A stretch of 64,000 nucleotides of DNA, from assembly GCF_017488845.2 (NCBI RefSeq), contig NZ_CP083372.1:140279-204278 (forward strand). The letters run 5' to 3'. Below the pieces are notes generated by a model. It had not been told where the DNA came from and did not search any database. It was given only the letters and a program-made list of their open reading frames with translations. Source of the stretch: Ensifer canadensis. Lineage in GTDB: Bacteria; Pseudomonadota; Alphaproteobacteria; Rhizobiales; Rhizobiaceae. Of the stretch, positions 20,580-28,257 are shown in pieces. The position numbers were made by a program, and so were the translations under genes. The number at the start of each line of letters is the position of its first letter. Within the stretch, counting starts at the first letter, position 1.

Positions 20580-21287
20580 TTAATCGAATATAATATGTTG
20601 TTTTTCGAGATGTTCATGGTCTCCAGGCTTCTGGAGTGCGGGGAGGCTGATGAGATCGCCTGCCGATAAGTCTGGCTCTAACGAACCCCACACATCCCAT
20701 ATTTTTTCCGAGATCGGCTTTTCATCAGCCTTTTCCGGACATCCGACCAGCGGTGGCACGATCTCTCGAGCGGCTGACTCAACCTTCTGCACATAACCGT
20801 TCGCAAATCCGCGCGTCAGGTCACCCGTGTTGTAGGCCGAGATTGCCTGGCGAAGCGCCAACTGCTTTTCTGCGGCAGTGTCGCCGCCGGCATAGCGGCT
20901 TTCAAGCAAGTGCGCCGCGGCCACAAGTGAAATACAGGGCTGAAAGGCCTTTTCTATCGTGAGATTGAGGACGGAAAAGTTCTTACTGTTGATCTGCATA
21001 AGCCCAACGTCGATTGAATGTTGTGCCTCGAGGCGGGCTCTGACGCTCTGGCGCGCTTGCGTTTGATCGTTCCAGTGAAGGCTCTCTCCGGTGGTGTTGT
21101 CATGTGCCGCAAGCGGATCAAAGCCGCTTTCAACCTTGGCGATTGCGGCAAGCGTAGACGGATTTACCTGCGGCGCGCATCCGCGTGCAAGGCGCTCGAA
21201 CTCACGCAAGGAGATTGGCGCGGCGTTGCTCGATACGCACATCGAGGCCAAGATGGCGACAGCCAAGGGCAAAGCTGCGTTTAACAT
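20580..21287 (-). CDS. virB1: VirB1 lytic transglycosylase
   Basis: This 235-residue periplasmic peptidoglycan hydrolase is the first gene of the virB operon. A signal peptide (MLNAALPLAVAILASMCVSSNA) precedes a goose-lysozyme-like SLT domain: catalytic Glu in LAAIAKVESGFDPLAAHDN, then SIDVGLMQINSKNFSVLNLTIEKAFQPCISLVAAAHLLESRYAGGD and ISAYNTGDLTRGFANGYVQKV. It opens the cell wall locally for channel assembly. A candidate vir box lies about 95 bases upstream. Confidence 0.93.
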   Translation of the reverse strand: MLNAALPLAVAILASMCVSSNAAPISLREFERLARGCAPQVNPSTLAAIAKVESGFDPLAAHDNTTGESLHWNDQTQARQSVRARLEAQHSIDVGLMQINSKNFSVLNLTIEKAFQPCISLVAAAHLLESRYAGGDTAAEKQLALRQAISAYNTGDLTRGFANGYVQKVESAAREIVPPLVGCPEKADEKPISEKIWDVWGSLEPDLSAGDLISLPALQKPGDHEHLEKQHIIFD

Positions 21288-21319
21288 TTCCTACCGCCTA
21301 AAAGTCGAGAGCTGCCGAA

Positions 21320-21860
21320 AGAATCAGCGGCCAGGTCATTGATCACTCGGGATTATCAACGCGGTCTGTTACTCTAGGATGTTGCAATTCCACATTCTGG
21401 TTACGTTTGAAACGAATGGGAACGAGATGATCCACCGGATCAAGGCAGAGAGGGGGATCGCTCTTATTAGCTCGCGCGATATCGCTACCACTGCCGCATT
21501 AAGACTGGCACAAAGGCGACCAACTAGCGGCAAGTGATCACACGAAGCAGTGAACCTCTTAGGAAAGTAAGGGCAGCAGAGAATACGACGTGGTGGTCTA
21601 GCTGGATCGAGAATTTGGGGGTCAGGTCAGCTATTCATTACGAGGAGATTTTAATAGGGAGCATCTGCGGCGCGTCTGGCACGCCAGACAAAGGATGCTG
21701 CGCAGGCACGGCGTCTATTGGGCCGTTGCCTCGATCTATGACGGCGGTTCAACGCCACTCTTCAGATCGTGCGTGTTGAGTGATGCGCTTCAATGCGCAT
21801 GACCCCGACACGAGTCCACTGGCTGCGATCGGCTGTGGAAGCGCCGGGTGCGGCGGCCGG
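21320..21860. other. Gap between virB1 and the IS256 remnant
   Basis: Apart from the candidate vir box I see no gene of known type. A 36-codon frame at 21427-21537 on the plus strand (MIHRIKAERGIALISSRDIA) has no recognisable family and may be chance. Confidence 0.4.
21381..21394 (-). promoter_or_regulatory. Candidate vir box upstream of virB1
   Basis: On the minus strand the segment contains GGAATTGCAAC, which agrees with the VirG-binding dodecamer core (CAATTGNAAY) except for one base. By my count it fits the published 14-base consensus at 11 positions. It lies about 95 bases before the virB1 start, a normal distance. Only one such site was found, so support is modest. Confidence 0.4.
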
Positions 21861-22100
21861 GGGACTGTCAGGAATTCTGTGCGGTGGGCCATGATGATGA
21901 AAAGGAGAGAATCATCACATGGCTATCGAGAAAGAACTTCTGGACCAGCTCCTGGCTGGACGTGATCCATCCGAGGTTTTCGGCAAGGACGGTTTGCTGG
22001 ACGATCTGAAGAAGGCGCTTTCAGAGCGCATCCTCAATGCGGAGCTTGACGACCATCTCGACGTCGAGCGCCTGGAGGGCGGCCCCGCCAACAGGCGCGG
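21861..22100 (+). pseudogene. IS256-family transposase, N-terminal remnant
   Basis: A probable left end (about 21861, GGACTGTCAGGAATTCTGTGC, a typical start for rhizobial IS256 elements) is followed by an ATG at 21919. The frame reads MAIEKELLDQLLAGRDPSEVFGKDGLLDDLKKALSERILNAELDDHLDVERLEGGPANRR, the conserved N-terminus of IS256-type mutator transposases. Similarity stops near codon 60, so only about a seventh of the gene remains. A different sequence (LAQIIKLGQKLTDGAAVTMFI then stop) takes over in another frame. Confidence 0.8.
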
Positions 22101-22186
22101 CACGCGACAATCCTCGCCCAGATCATCAAGCTCGGCCAGAAGCTCACCGACGGCGCAGCCGTGACCATGTTCATCTGATCGGCAGG

Positions 22187-22271
22187 CCGTGCGGACGACC
22201 TCGGGAACCCCGCTTCCTCCCGTTTTGCCGCAGAGAGCGATCTGCGCCTCCGCGAATTTCGACTTATTCAT
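22187..22271 (-). pseudogene. Possible IS3-family orfA start remnant
   Basis: The minus strand begins MNKSKFAEAQIAL and continues GGSGVPEVVR, the pattern that opens the helix-turn-helix OrfA of many IS3-family elements. It decays within 30 codons and no OrfB is present. The short length makes this tentative. Confidence 0.35.
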
Positions 22272-22329
22272 GCCGAAAACTGCGTTGACCGGAGTTCCCA
22301 GCCTCAATCGGCCCAGAAAACCGGAGGTG

Positions 22330-22493
22330 TCAAAGCGGCAACAATGCGTCAGGCTTCACATCACCGATTGATGCGTAAGTGTGCGTTTCCCTGACACCAG
22401 GAAGCGGCAGAATGACCCGCTGCAGGAATTTCTGAAACATCGCCATGTCAGCTATCGTGCTTTGACCAGATAGTCGAAACCACCAATCACCAT
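22330..22493 (-). pseudogene. Lrp/AsnC-family regulator, C-terminal remnant
   Basis: In two frames the minus strand encodes VIGGFDYLVKA and then IADMAMFQKFLQRVILPLPGVRETHTYASIGDVKPDALLPL. This is the effector (RAM) domain end of an Lrp-type transcription factor, with one frameshift near 22459. The DNA-binding half is missing. It may once have been paired with the MocR-type remnant nearby. Confidence 0.6.
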
Positions 22494-22504
22494 ATGGCAT
22501 TCAA

Positions 22505-23441
22505 ATGATTTCGGGTGCCTTCCTTACCTCGACAAAGACGAGCGTGCCGCGTCCGAAGATCTACGGCGAAACCTCCCGGCATTCGCTGCTCGGCAATTGT
22601 GGCTATCAGCTCGTCCTTGGCGCCGACGACCAGGCCACAGCCGAGTACGCATCCCGCGCGCTCGGAAAGCGCACGATCCGCTACCAATCGGAATCCCGCA
22701 CGATCGAACTGATGGGCCTGCCTCGCCGCACGAAGGTAGAGCAGATTCGCGAACGCGATCTGATGATGCCGCAGGAGGTCCGGCAAATGCCGGAGAACAA
22801 GATGGTCCTGCTCATCGAAGGACAACGGCCAATCTTCGGTGAAAAGCTCCGGTTCTTCCAAACGCAGCCCTTCAAATCAGCCGAGGCGTATTCCCAGGCC
22901 AACATTCCGCAAGTGCCGGAAGTCGATTATTTCCCGCCGAAGGTCGTGCCGGCGACAACCCCGCAATATGCCAACGGGGGGAAAACCGTTCGAAATTCCC
23001 TCGCCGGCGCCAGCGAAAGAGGAGAAGCCTTTGGCAGCCGCCGCGGCGGAGGCAGCACCGCTCAAGGCAGCCACTGCAGCAGAAGAGAAACCTGCAGCAC
23101 CTGCCAAACGCACAGTCAATAAAAAGGCGCTGCGCCCGAAGCCTAAGCCGACTGCTGCAAAAACGGGCGGTGCGGAAGCATCTGCAAGCCTCGATGCGGT
23201 GGAAGCCCGGATAAAGGCCATCGAGGAAGGCCTCAAATCAAAGGCCGCACAACTCAAGGAAGTGGTCGAGAAAAAGGCTGAGAAGCTTGGCGACAAGTCT
23301 CCGTCCAAGCGCCGCAACATCATCGATATCTTCAGCTCGACCCTGCCTGATCCCGTCGAAGCTGGCGTGGCGGCCGATTTGTTTGCGAAGCGCGCTTCTG
23401 ACACTCCAGGACACATGGGACCCGGAAAGATCGACCCTTAG
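22505..23441 (+). pseudogene. virD4: virD4 coupling protein, C-terminal remnant
   Basis: The first frame encodes PKIYGETSRHSLLGNCGYQLVLGADDQATAEYASRALGKRTIRYQSESRTIELMGLPRRTKVEQIRERDLMMPQEVRQMPENKMVLLIEGQRPIFGEKLRFFQTQPFKSAEAYSQANIP, the end of the ATPase domain of VirD4/TraG-type coupling proteins. A frameshift near 22985 leads to an Ala- and Lys-rich tail with a predicted coiled coil (LDAVEARIKAIEEGLKSKAAQLKEVVEKKAEKLG) ending at 23441. Both Walker motifs and the membrane anchor are missing. VirD4 brings substrates to the VirB channel, so this copy cannot serve the adjacent virB operon. Confidence 0.75.
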
Positions 23442-23716
23442 TGCCGGTCAACGCGACGAGCTCGACGAGTGGTTCGAGCGGATGCGTCGCGTCGGAAGAA
23501 CCCCCGTGGCGCTCGAGAAGGTGATCGCTCAGGTGCGCCAGCAGACGCGCCGCTTAGGCACTTGCAGGTTCGGTCCAACGTTCAGAAGCCGCCTAACAGA
23601 ACAAGCCCCCTCAGCCTCTCCACAACCCTTACGCGACCCTTCTTAGGTCGGCTTTCGATCCCTTTTGCTGCTGCTCGTGGTTACGAGCCGGAACTTCTGG
23701 TGCCGGCCCAAACCGC

Positions 23717-24285
23717 TCATGCCGACCGGAATTTGGATCGGTAGACCTGTACTAGGTCATTCACACCCTTTCCGATCTGCTCAACGGGCATGGAGGCGTA
23801 TCCGAATATGAACCCCGCACGTCGATCTGTTGGGGCCGCATACAGACGCGAGATTGGGTAGATGCCAACACCTTCTTGCCTCGCGCAGGCGGCGAAACGC
23901 TCTTCATCGCTGCCAGTGAGATGGTTGAACGACACGACGACATGGAGACCCGCCGAAGTCCCAACGATGTCGACCTCGTCGCCAAACGCTTCGGCCAATG
24001 CATTCAGGAATACCGCACGCCTTTCGGCGTTCAGTCGCCTCATCTTTCGAACGTGGCTTTCATATGCGCCCGTTTTGATGATCGAAGCGAGAGCCTCTTG
24101 CTCGAAGCTCGCTATGTCGATCGGTGATCTGCTTGCATCGGACAAAGGGCTCCACCAGCGTGCCAGGCAACACCATGTAACCAAGGCGGAGCGTTGGCGA
24201 CAGCGTCTTGGATACGGTGCCGACATAGATGACCCGACCTTGACCGATCATCCACAGCGGCGGAATCGGACGTACGTCATATGAT
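23717..24285 (-). pseudogene. MocR/PdxR-type regulator, aminotransferase-domain remnant
   Basis: Minus-strand segments in two frames read RVIYVGTVSKTLSPTLRLGYMVLPGTLVEPFVRCKQ and then DIASFEQEALASIIKTGAYESHVRKMRRLNAERRAVFLNALAEAFGDEVDIVGTSAGLHVVVSFNHL to AGFIFGYASMPVEQIGKGVNDL. This is the C-terminal fold-type I aminotransferase domain of a GntR/MocR regulator; the SKTLSPTLRLGY stretch contains the PLP-binding Lys. A frameshift near 24130 and loss of the N-terminal DNA-binding domain make it a pseudogene. Confidence 0.75.
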
Positions 24286-24428
24286 GGCGACGGAGATGGC
24301 AGCCCAACGCCTCGAGAGCGCCCCAGCCGGCCCGAGTTTTCGAACCATCAGAGGACAAAATCGAGAACTGGTTGATCAGCTCGGCCTGCGCAACTAGGTT
24401 GCACCAGGAATAGTTAGCGCGGGGCGCA

Positions 24429-24947
24429 ATGAGTGACGTTCTGAAGACACTGGCCGATCTATCGGCGGCCGCAACAGCAATCATAACAATCCTTTACGTA
24501 CTGGCGCTTTTGGGCAAGGGCGTCATGTATGCTATCAGCATTCCCGGGCGGGTACGCCGTAAACTCTACAGGCCCATGTTTATCCTTCTCCCGACGCCTG
24601 AAGAGCTCGCCATCTATTGTGTGAAAAATGACAATACCCTCCGCAGCGAGGCCGAGTGGCTCGAGGAGCGACGGGGCGGGGAAACTCGCCTCTATGAGGC
24701 CTGGATTCGCAAATCTAAGGAGAGGATAGCGATGTTCTACTACGGGACGTATGTCGCTGGCGCTCTCGTCATCGGTAGAATGCTGGCGCTCAATTGGAGC
24801 GAAACCGACCTGAAGAAGAATGCAGCGACAGGGCTGTTCAGCTTCCTATTTTTCTATCTCTGGGTTGCGTTCTTCCCTCTTCTTAATCGGCCCCGGGGGC
24901 CAAAGACGCGCCTGTCCACAGCTTGGCCCAGGATATGGAATGTCTAA
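24429..24947 (+). CDS. Hypothetical membrane protein
   Basis: This intact frame of 172 residues belongs to no family I recognise. A hydrophobic N-terminal helix (LSAAATAIITILYVLALLGKGVMYAISIPG, about residues 10-38) is followed by a charged, probably cytoplasmic stretch (TPEELAIYCVKNDNTLRSEAEWLEERRGGETRLYEAWIRKSKERI) and two more hydrophobic helices (YYGTYVAGALVIGRMLAL, TGLFSFLFFYLWVAFFPLL). It is undisturbed while everything around it is decayed, which suggests selection or recent arrival. It lies just downstream of, and convergent with, the phage lysis remnants. Confidence 0.55.
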   Translation: MSDVLKTLADLSAAATAIITILYVLALLGKGVMYAISIPGRVRRKLYRPMFILLPTPEELAIYCVKNDNTLRSEAEWLEERRGGETRLYEAWIRKSKERIAMFYYGTYVAGALVIGRMLALNWSETDLKKNAATGLFSFLFFYLWVAFFPLLNRPRGPKTRLSTAWPRIWNV

Positions 24948-25001
24948 GCCGCGCACAAAAGGCCACATGGCTGAGGCCGCAGCAATAGCGCGTTCGGCCG
25001 C

Positions 25002-25327
25002 TCAGTCTTGCCTGTCGAGTTTCGCCGCAAACCACCGCATGAACAGCACCTCGGACCCGCGCGGCCCGAGATCGGCGAGCGCAATGAGTCCCGATGCCAT
25101 CGGTTGCTCCAGCGCCAACCACGACGCCAAAGCCGCGCCGATGAAGGCCATGCCGACGGCGATCGGGTAGCAGTTTCTTTCCGAAGAACTTCCGGCGCAT
25201 CTTCCAGACTTCGTTCGTGTGCCACATCAGCCGGCCGACCATCGCGCCGATCATGGGTGATGGTCGTCGCCGCGCCGCCGAACCACGCGTTGAGCAGCTC
25301 GATCAAAGACGAATATTTCTGCGACAT
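25002..25327 (-). pseudogene. Phage holin-like protein, frameshifted
   Basis: It starts MSQKYSSLIELLNAWFGGAATTI at 25327, continues in a second frame with MIGAMVGRLMWHTNEVWKMRRKFFGKKLL and in a third with PIAVGMAFIGAALASWLALEQPMASGLIALADLGPRGSEVLFMRWFAAKLDRQD, ending at 25002. The hydrophobic middle and end fit a class of small phage holins found in rhizobial prophages. Two frameshifts (near 25258 and 25170) show decay. Confidence 0.6.
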
Positions 25328-25544
25328 TCAGCGCCCTTCTCGTCCAGACCGCCGCCGCGCAGATGCCGACGACGGTCCGATCGATCTTGCGTTGATCAGC
25401 CGGCGTCCCGCCACGCCCGCCGATTAGATCAGTGCCCACCACGCGGCGGAGACCGTCGGCACTTGCCGGCGCCGAACTCCCACATCCCTGGAGGGCAAAG
25501 GTCAAAGCGAGTGCAGTCATCGTCCGCAGTGCGGCCAGCTTCAT
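25251..25544 (-). CDS. Candidate Rz1-like outer-membrane spanin (lipoprotein)
   Basis: From the ATG at 25544 the frame opens MKLAALRTMTALALTFALQGCGSSAPASADGLRR, a lipoprotein signal with a plausible lipobox (LQGC, lipidated Cys at residue 21). It lies almost entirely within the lysis region and overlaps, in another frame, the candidate inner-membrane spanin at 25429-25668. Overlap of Rz and Rz1 is the usual phage arrangement. The C-terminal part may be altered because the frame runs into the holin remnant. Confidence 0.45.
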   Translation of the reverse strand: MKLAALRTMTALALTFALQGCGSSAPASADGLRRVVGTDLIGGRGGTPADQRKIDRTVVGICAAAVWTRRALNVAEIFVFDRAAQRVVRRRGDDHHP

Positions 25545-25668
25545 TGTTCTGCCTTTCGATGGAGGTTCTGACATCGTCGCCGCCCTGCCGGTAGATCCAG
25601 GCAACGACGGCGGCGATGATAGCGAGACCGGCCGCAGCCACGATGAGGCGAGGAGTGCAGAACATCAA
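25429..25668 (-). CDS. Candidate Rz-like inner-membrane spanin
   Basis: This frame of 79 residues has an N-terminal membrane anchor (LIVAAAGLAIIAAVVAWIYRQG, about residues 8-29) and a short, charged periplasmic tail. Together with the overlapping lipoprotein it forms a spanin-like pair between an endolysin and a holin. The tail lacks a long coiled coil, so the call rests mainly on position and overlap. Confidence 0.4.
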   Translation of the reverse strand: MMFCTPRLIVAAAGLAIIAAVVAWIYRQGGDDVRTSIERQNNEAGRTADDDCTRFDLCPPGMWEFGAGKCRRSPPRGGH

Positions 25669-25759
25669 ACCATCGTCTCGACCTGTTTCGCGACGGCCTT
25701 CCTATCGGCGTTCTTGCGCCAGTAGAGGAAGCCGGCCATGCCGCTGAACGCGACAAGGA

Positions 25760-26636
25760 TCAGGAGGAGGTTCTGTCAGGGTATGCCGCCGATCTCGTAG
25801 AGCAGCGAAAGTGCTCGACGACGACGACAGACGGAGTGATGACCTCGTTGGACTTCCACCACGGCGCGTCTAGGCTTAGCGGCGTGACAGGTACCGGTAC
25901 CGGCTTCTCCTCCGTCACCGGGGCCGCCTCGACCTCCGGCCGGGCCGCTTCGCCCGGAGTGAGCGCTACAAGCGCCGTATGCATCGCAGCACGGGTTTTC
26001 GGACCAACATCGCCGTCGACCTGCAGCCGCTGGTCAGCTTGGAACTGAAGGACGTTGTCGGCGCGGTAGCCGAGAAGAACGAGCGAGATCCGCGTCAGTC
26101 GGCCAAACCAATCAGCCAGGCCGTTCTTGCCGCCGTTGATCTTCTTCGTGATGGTCTCGGCGTCGCCTTCGCCGGTCCAGCGGTTAAGGTCCCGGGTGTC
26201 CCAGTAGAACAGAGACACCAGGCCTTCTCACGGATCGGTATTGACCGCGTCCGGATCCTTGACGAAATCGGGGCAGTCGAGGCCGCCCGCGCGGCACCAG
26301 TTGCGGAACTGGCGATAGTTGTCCTTGCCGGTCCGTTGCGTACCGGTGCGACCGCGGTAGAGGTGCCCGTCGCTATCCTTCTCCGGCGTGTTGCCGAGAT
26401 CGGTGCGGGTGTCGTAGCGCTGCTGCGCCGGCGTCGGCCCCCCAGATCTCTCGATCGTAGCGGTAGTCTCCGCTCTCATGCATGAACTGGGCGAAATACT
26501 GCGCGAGACGGTGCGGCCGATCCATGCCGAAACGCTCCCAGTATCTGTGCAGCGGCACAAGCACGGACGCGAGATTGCTCTCGTTCACCCTACCCTTTGC
26601 GGCAGCGCGAACCTGCTGAGCGGTGATGGCGCTCAT
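25760..26636 (-). pseudogene. Phage endolysin (glycoside hydrolase 19 type) with peptidoglycan-binding domain, frameshifted
   Basis: Three minus-strand frames together read MSAITAQQVRAAAKGRVNESNLASVLVPLHRYWERFGMDRPHRLAQYFAQFMHESGDYRYDREIWG, then PTPAQQRYDTRTDLGNTPEKDSDGHLYRGRTGTQRTGKDNYRQF, then LNRWTGEGDAETITKKINGGKNGL and a C-terminal peptidoglycan-binding repeat (VLQFQADQRLQVDGDVGPKTRAAMHTAL). AQFMHESG carries the likely catalytic Glu. Frameshifts lie near 26438 (in a C run) and 26225. It is the first gene of a decayed lysis cassette. Confidence 0.7.
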
Positions 26637-26639
26637 TGA

Positions 26640-27800
26640 GGTCTCCTGGTTGTCGTTGGGGAATATTCGGCGGCTGGTTTATGGGGGCCGGCAGTGTTCG
26701 GGATTAGACCGACATTGGTCGTCTTGCCCCTCGCAGCCGGCCGGGAGGCTCGTCATCGGCCCCGGCCCTTGACGGGCCTCGCCATTGATCCACGTCAATG
26801 GAAATGGGAATTGAACATGGACGATAACGAAGCGAAAAGCGCCGGCCCAATCGAGCCGGCTTCTGACCTCTCAGACATCGCGGCACATAGCGCCGTTTCA
26901 ATCTTTTGGACGTTGCGGCACAGCTTGCCGGCCTCGCCGAGGACCTCAAAGCCAAATCGTCAAGGCCGATCGAACCCAGACCGACATCCCGACGATGAGC
27001 CTGAATCAGGCTCCTCCGGCATCATTTGAAAATTGAGCCATCAAGACAGTAAGGCGGCAATAAATGCCGCCACGAAAACGACTGCTGCGAGAGCTGCAGC
27101 GCGTCTATTATCTTGACGCGCTCGGCAGGACGCATCGCACTCCTCCTTCGGTGAGCCCCTGAAACGAAACGCTCCGCAACAAAGATCGTTGCTCGAACAT
27201 GAGTTCGAGGGCGACGGGAAGAGTCTTCCCGAGCCATAATAGTCGTGGTTGGTGCTTGTGATAAAGACAGATGAGCTGGATCGCCCGGCTTGGACGCTGT
27301 GAAGAGGCCTGCGAATGGAATAAAGTGGAACTGACGCGGGGCACGCAGGCGGAAGAACCGCTGGTCCGGGGGCTCATGGTTCCATATGGCCTGCATGTAA
27401 AAGAGAATGTTTTGCTTTACGTGCATGCGCAGCCTGAGGTCAATTTCGATGAAACCCCAGCTCGCGGCCGCGTATGGCGTCGGCTCGATCCCGATGCTTG
27501 TAATGTGCAAGGCAGGGTAGCCGACAAAAAGGTCGGAGCCGCACCGAAGACCGCGCTCATTTCCTAGATTTTGAACGCAACAGGTTGAACCATTTAGACC
27601 TAAAATTGCAAGTACGAGCGCCCGGCTTCGCCGGGCCTTTCTTGCCGTCGAACAACATGTCGCCGAGGATAGCGATTGCGCGCCCTCCCCTAACCCTTTC
27701 CGCTCGAGGGGAGAGGACGCTGGCAAGCGGTCGGCGCGACTCCCTTCTCCCCACCTGCGGAAAGCAACCGCGACGCACCCCGTCTTCTCAAGCTGGGCTA
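26640..27800. other. Gene-poor stretch between lysis remnants and the nodM region
   Basis: No recognisable gene. Frames at 26817-27029 (plus) and 27022-27837 (minus) lack known motifs. A 37-codon frame on the minus strand at 27022-27135 follows a good AAGGAGG-type ribosome site, but its product is not recognisable; a different frame of the same bases gives a hydrophobic Ala/Val helix, so it may be a damaged small membrane protein. Confidence 0.4.
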
Positions 27801-27802
27801 TC

Positions 27803-28105
27803 TTATCGAACGCTTGGGCGAACGAAAGAGTCGCCAATGGCCTCTAACTGCAGCTGCCGCATTCGCAGTCGGCGCCGGCGCTCCGTCGCCGTAAGCCCTT
27901 CCAATAGCACTTGGGCGAGATCCAATGGGGTCCCTCGCCGACCGACTAAGTCCTCGTAAATCGCAGTAATAACGGTGGGCAGTTTAGCGGCGCCTTGCTT
28001 CATCCAAACCGTGCCGGCTCTGATCGGATGCCCATCGCGGTCATCACCGCCGCTTTGTTGGTCAAGGTTAACCCAGCGCCATTTTAGCCGTAGGGCTCGA
28101 ATCAC
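27803..28105 (-). CDS. Hypothetical protein upstream of the nodM nod box
   Basis: A 100-residue frame divergent from nodM. The C-terminal half looks protein-like: LPTVITAIYEDLVGRRGTPLDLAQVLLEGLTATERRRRLRMRQLQLEAIGDSF, probably two or three amphipathic helices. The ATG at 28105 lies 24 bases from the nod box. I know no family for it, and the N-terminus may be spurious. Confidence 0.35.
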   Translation of the reverse strand: MIRALRLKWRWVNLDQQSGGDDRDGHPIRAGTVWMKQGAAKLPTVITAIYEDLVGRRGTPLDLAQVLLEGLTATERRRRLRMRQLQLEAIGDSFVRPSVR

Positions 28106-28128
28106 CGGCTGCGAACCGATCTTTCTTT

Positions 28129-28176
28129 ATCCATAGGGTGGATGATTGCTATCCTAATAATCGATTTTACCAATCT
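28129..28176 (+). promoter_or_regulatory. nod box of the nodM-nolFG-nodN unit
   Basis: The 48 bp fit the NodD-binding consensus closely: ATCCATAGGGTGGATG at the distal end, ATCCTAATAATC in the centre and GATTTTACCAATCT at the proximal end. It lies 81 bases before the nodM start and should confer NodD and flavonoid-dependent transcription. Confidence 0.93.
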
Positions 28177-28257
28177 TGCTGAATGTTATTTAGAAGACCC
28201 TGAATGAAGGCGCGGCGGGTAGTCCTACTGTTGTGCCTAGATGATTTCGGAGAGAAC

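Noticed and set aside
27022..27837. 271-codon frame on the minus strand
   Set aside because: No motif, odd composition, and a better candidate for coding (a short frame after a ribosome site) lies within it.
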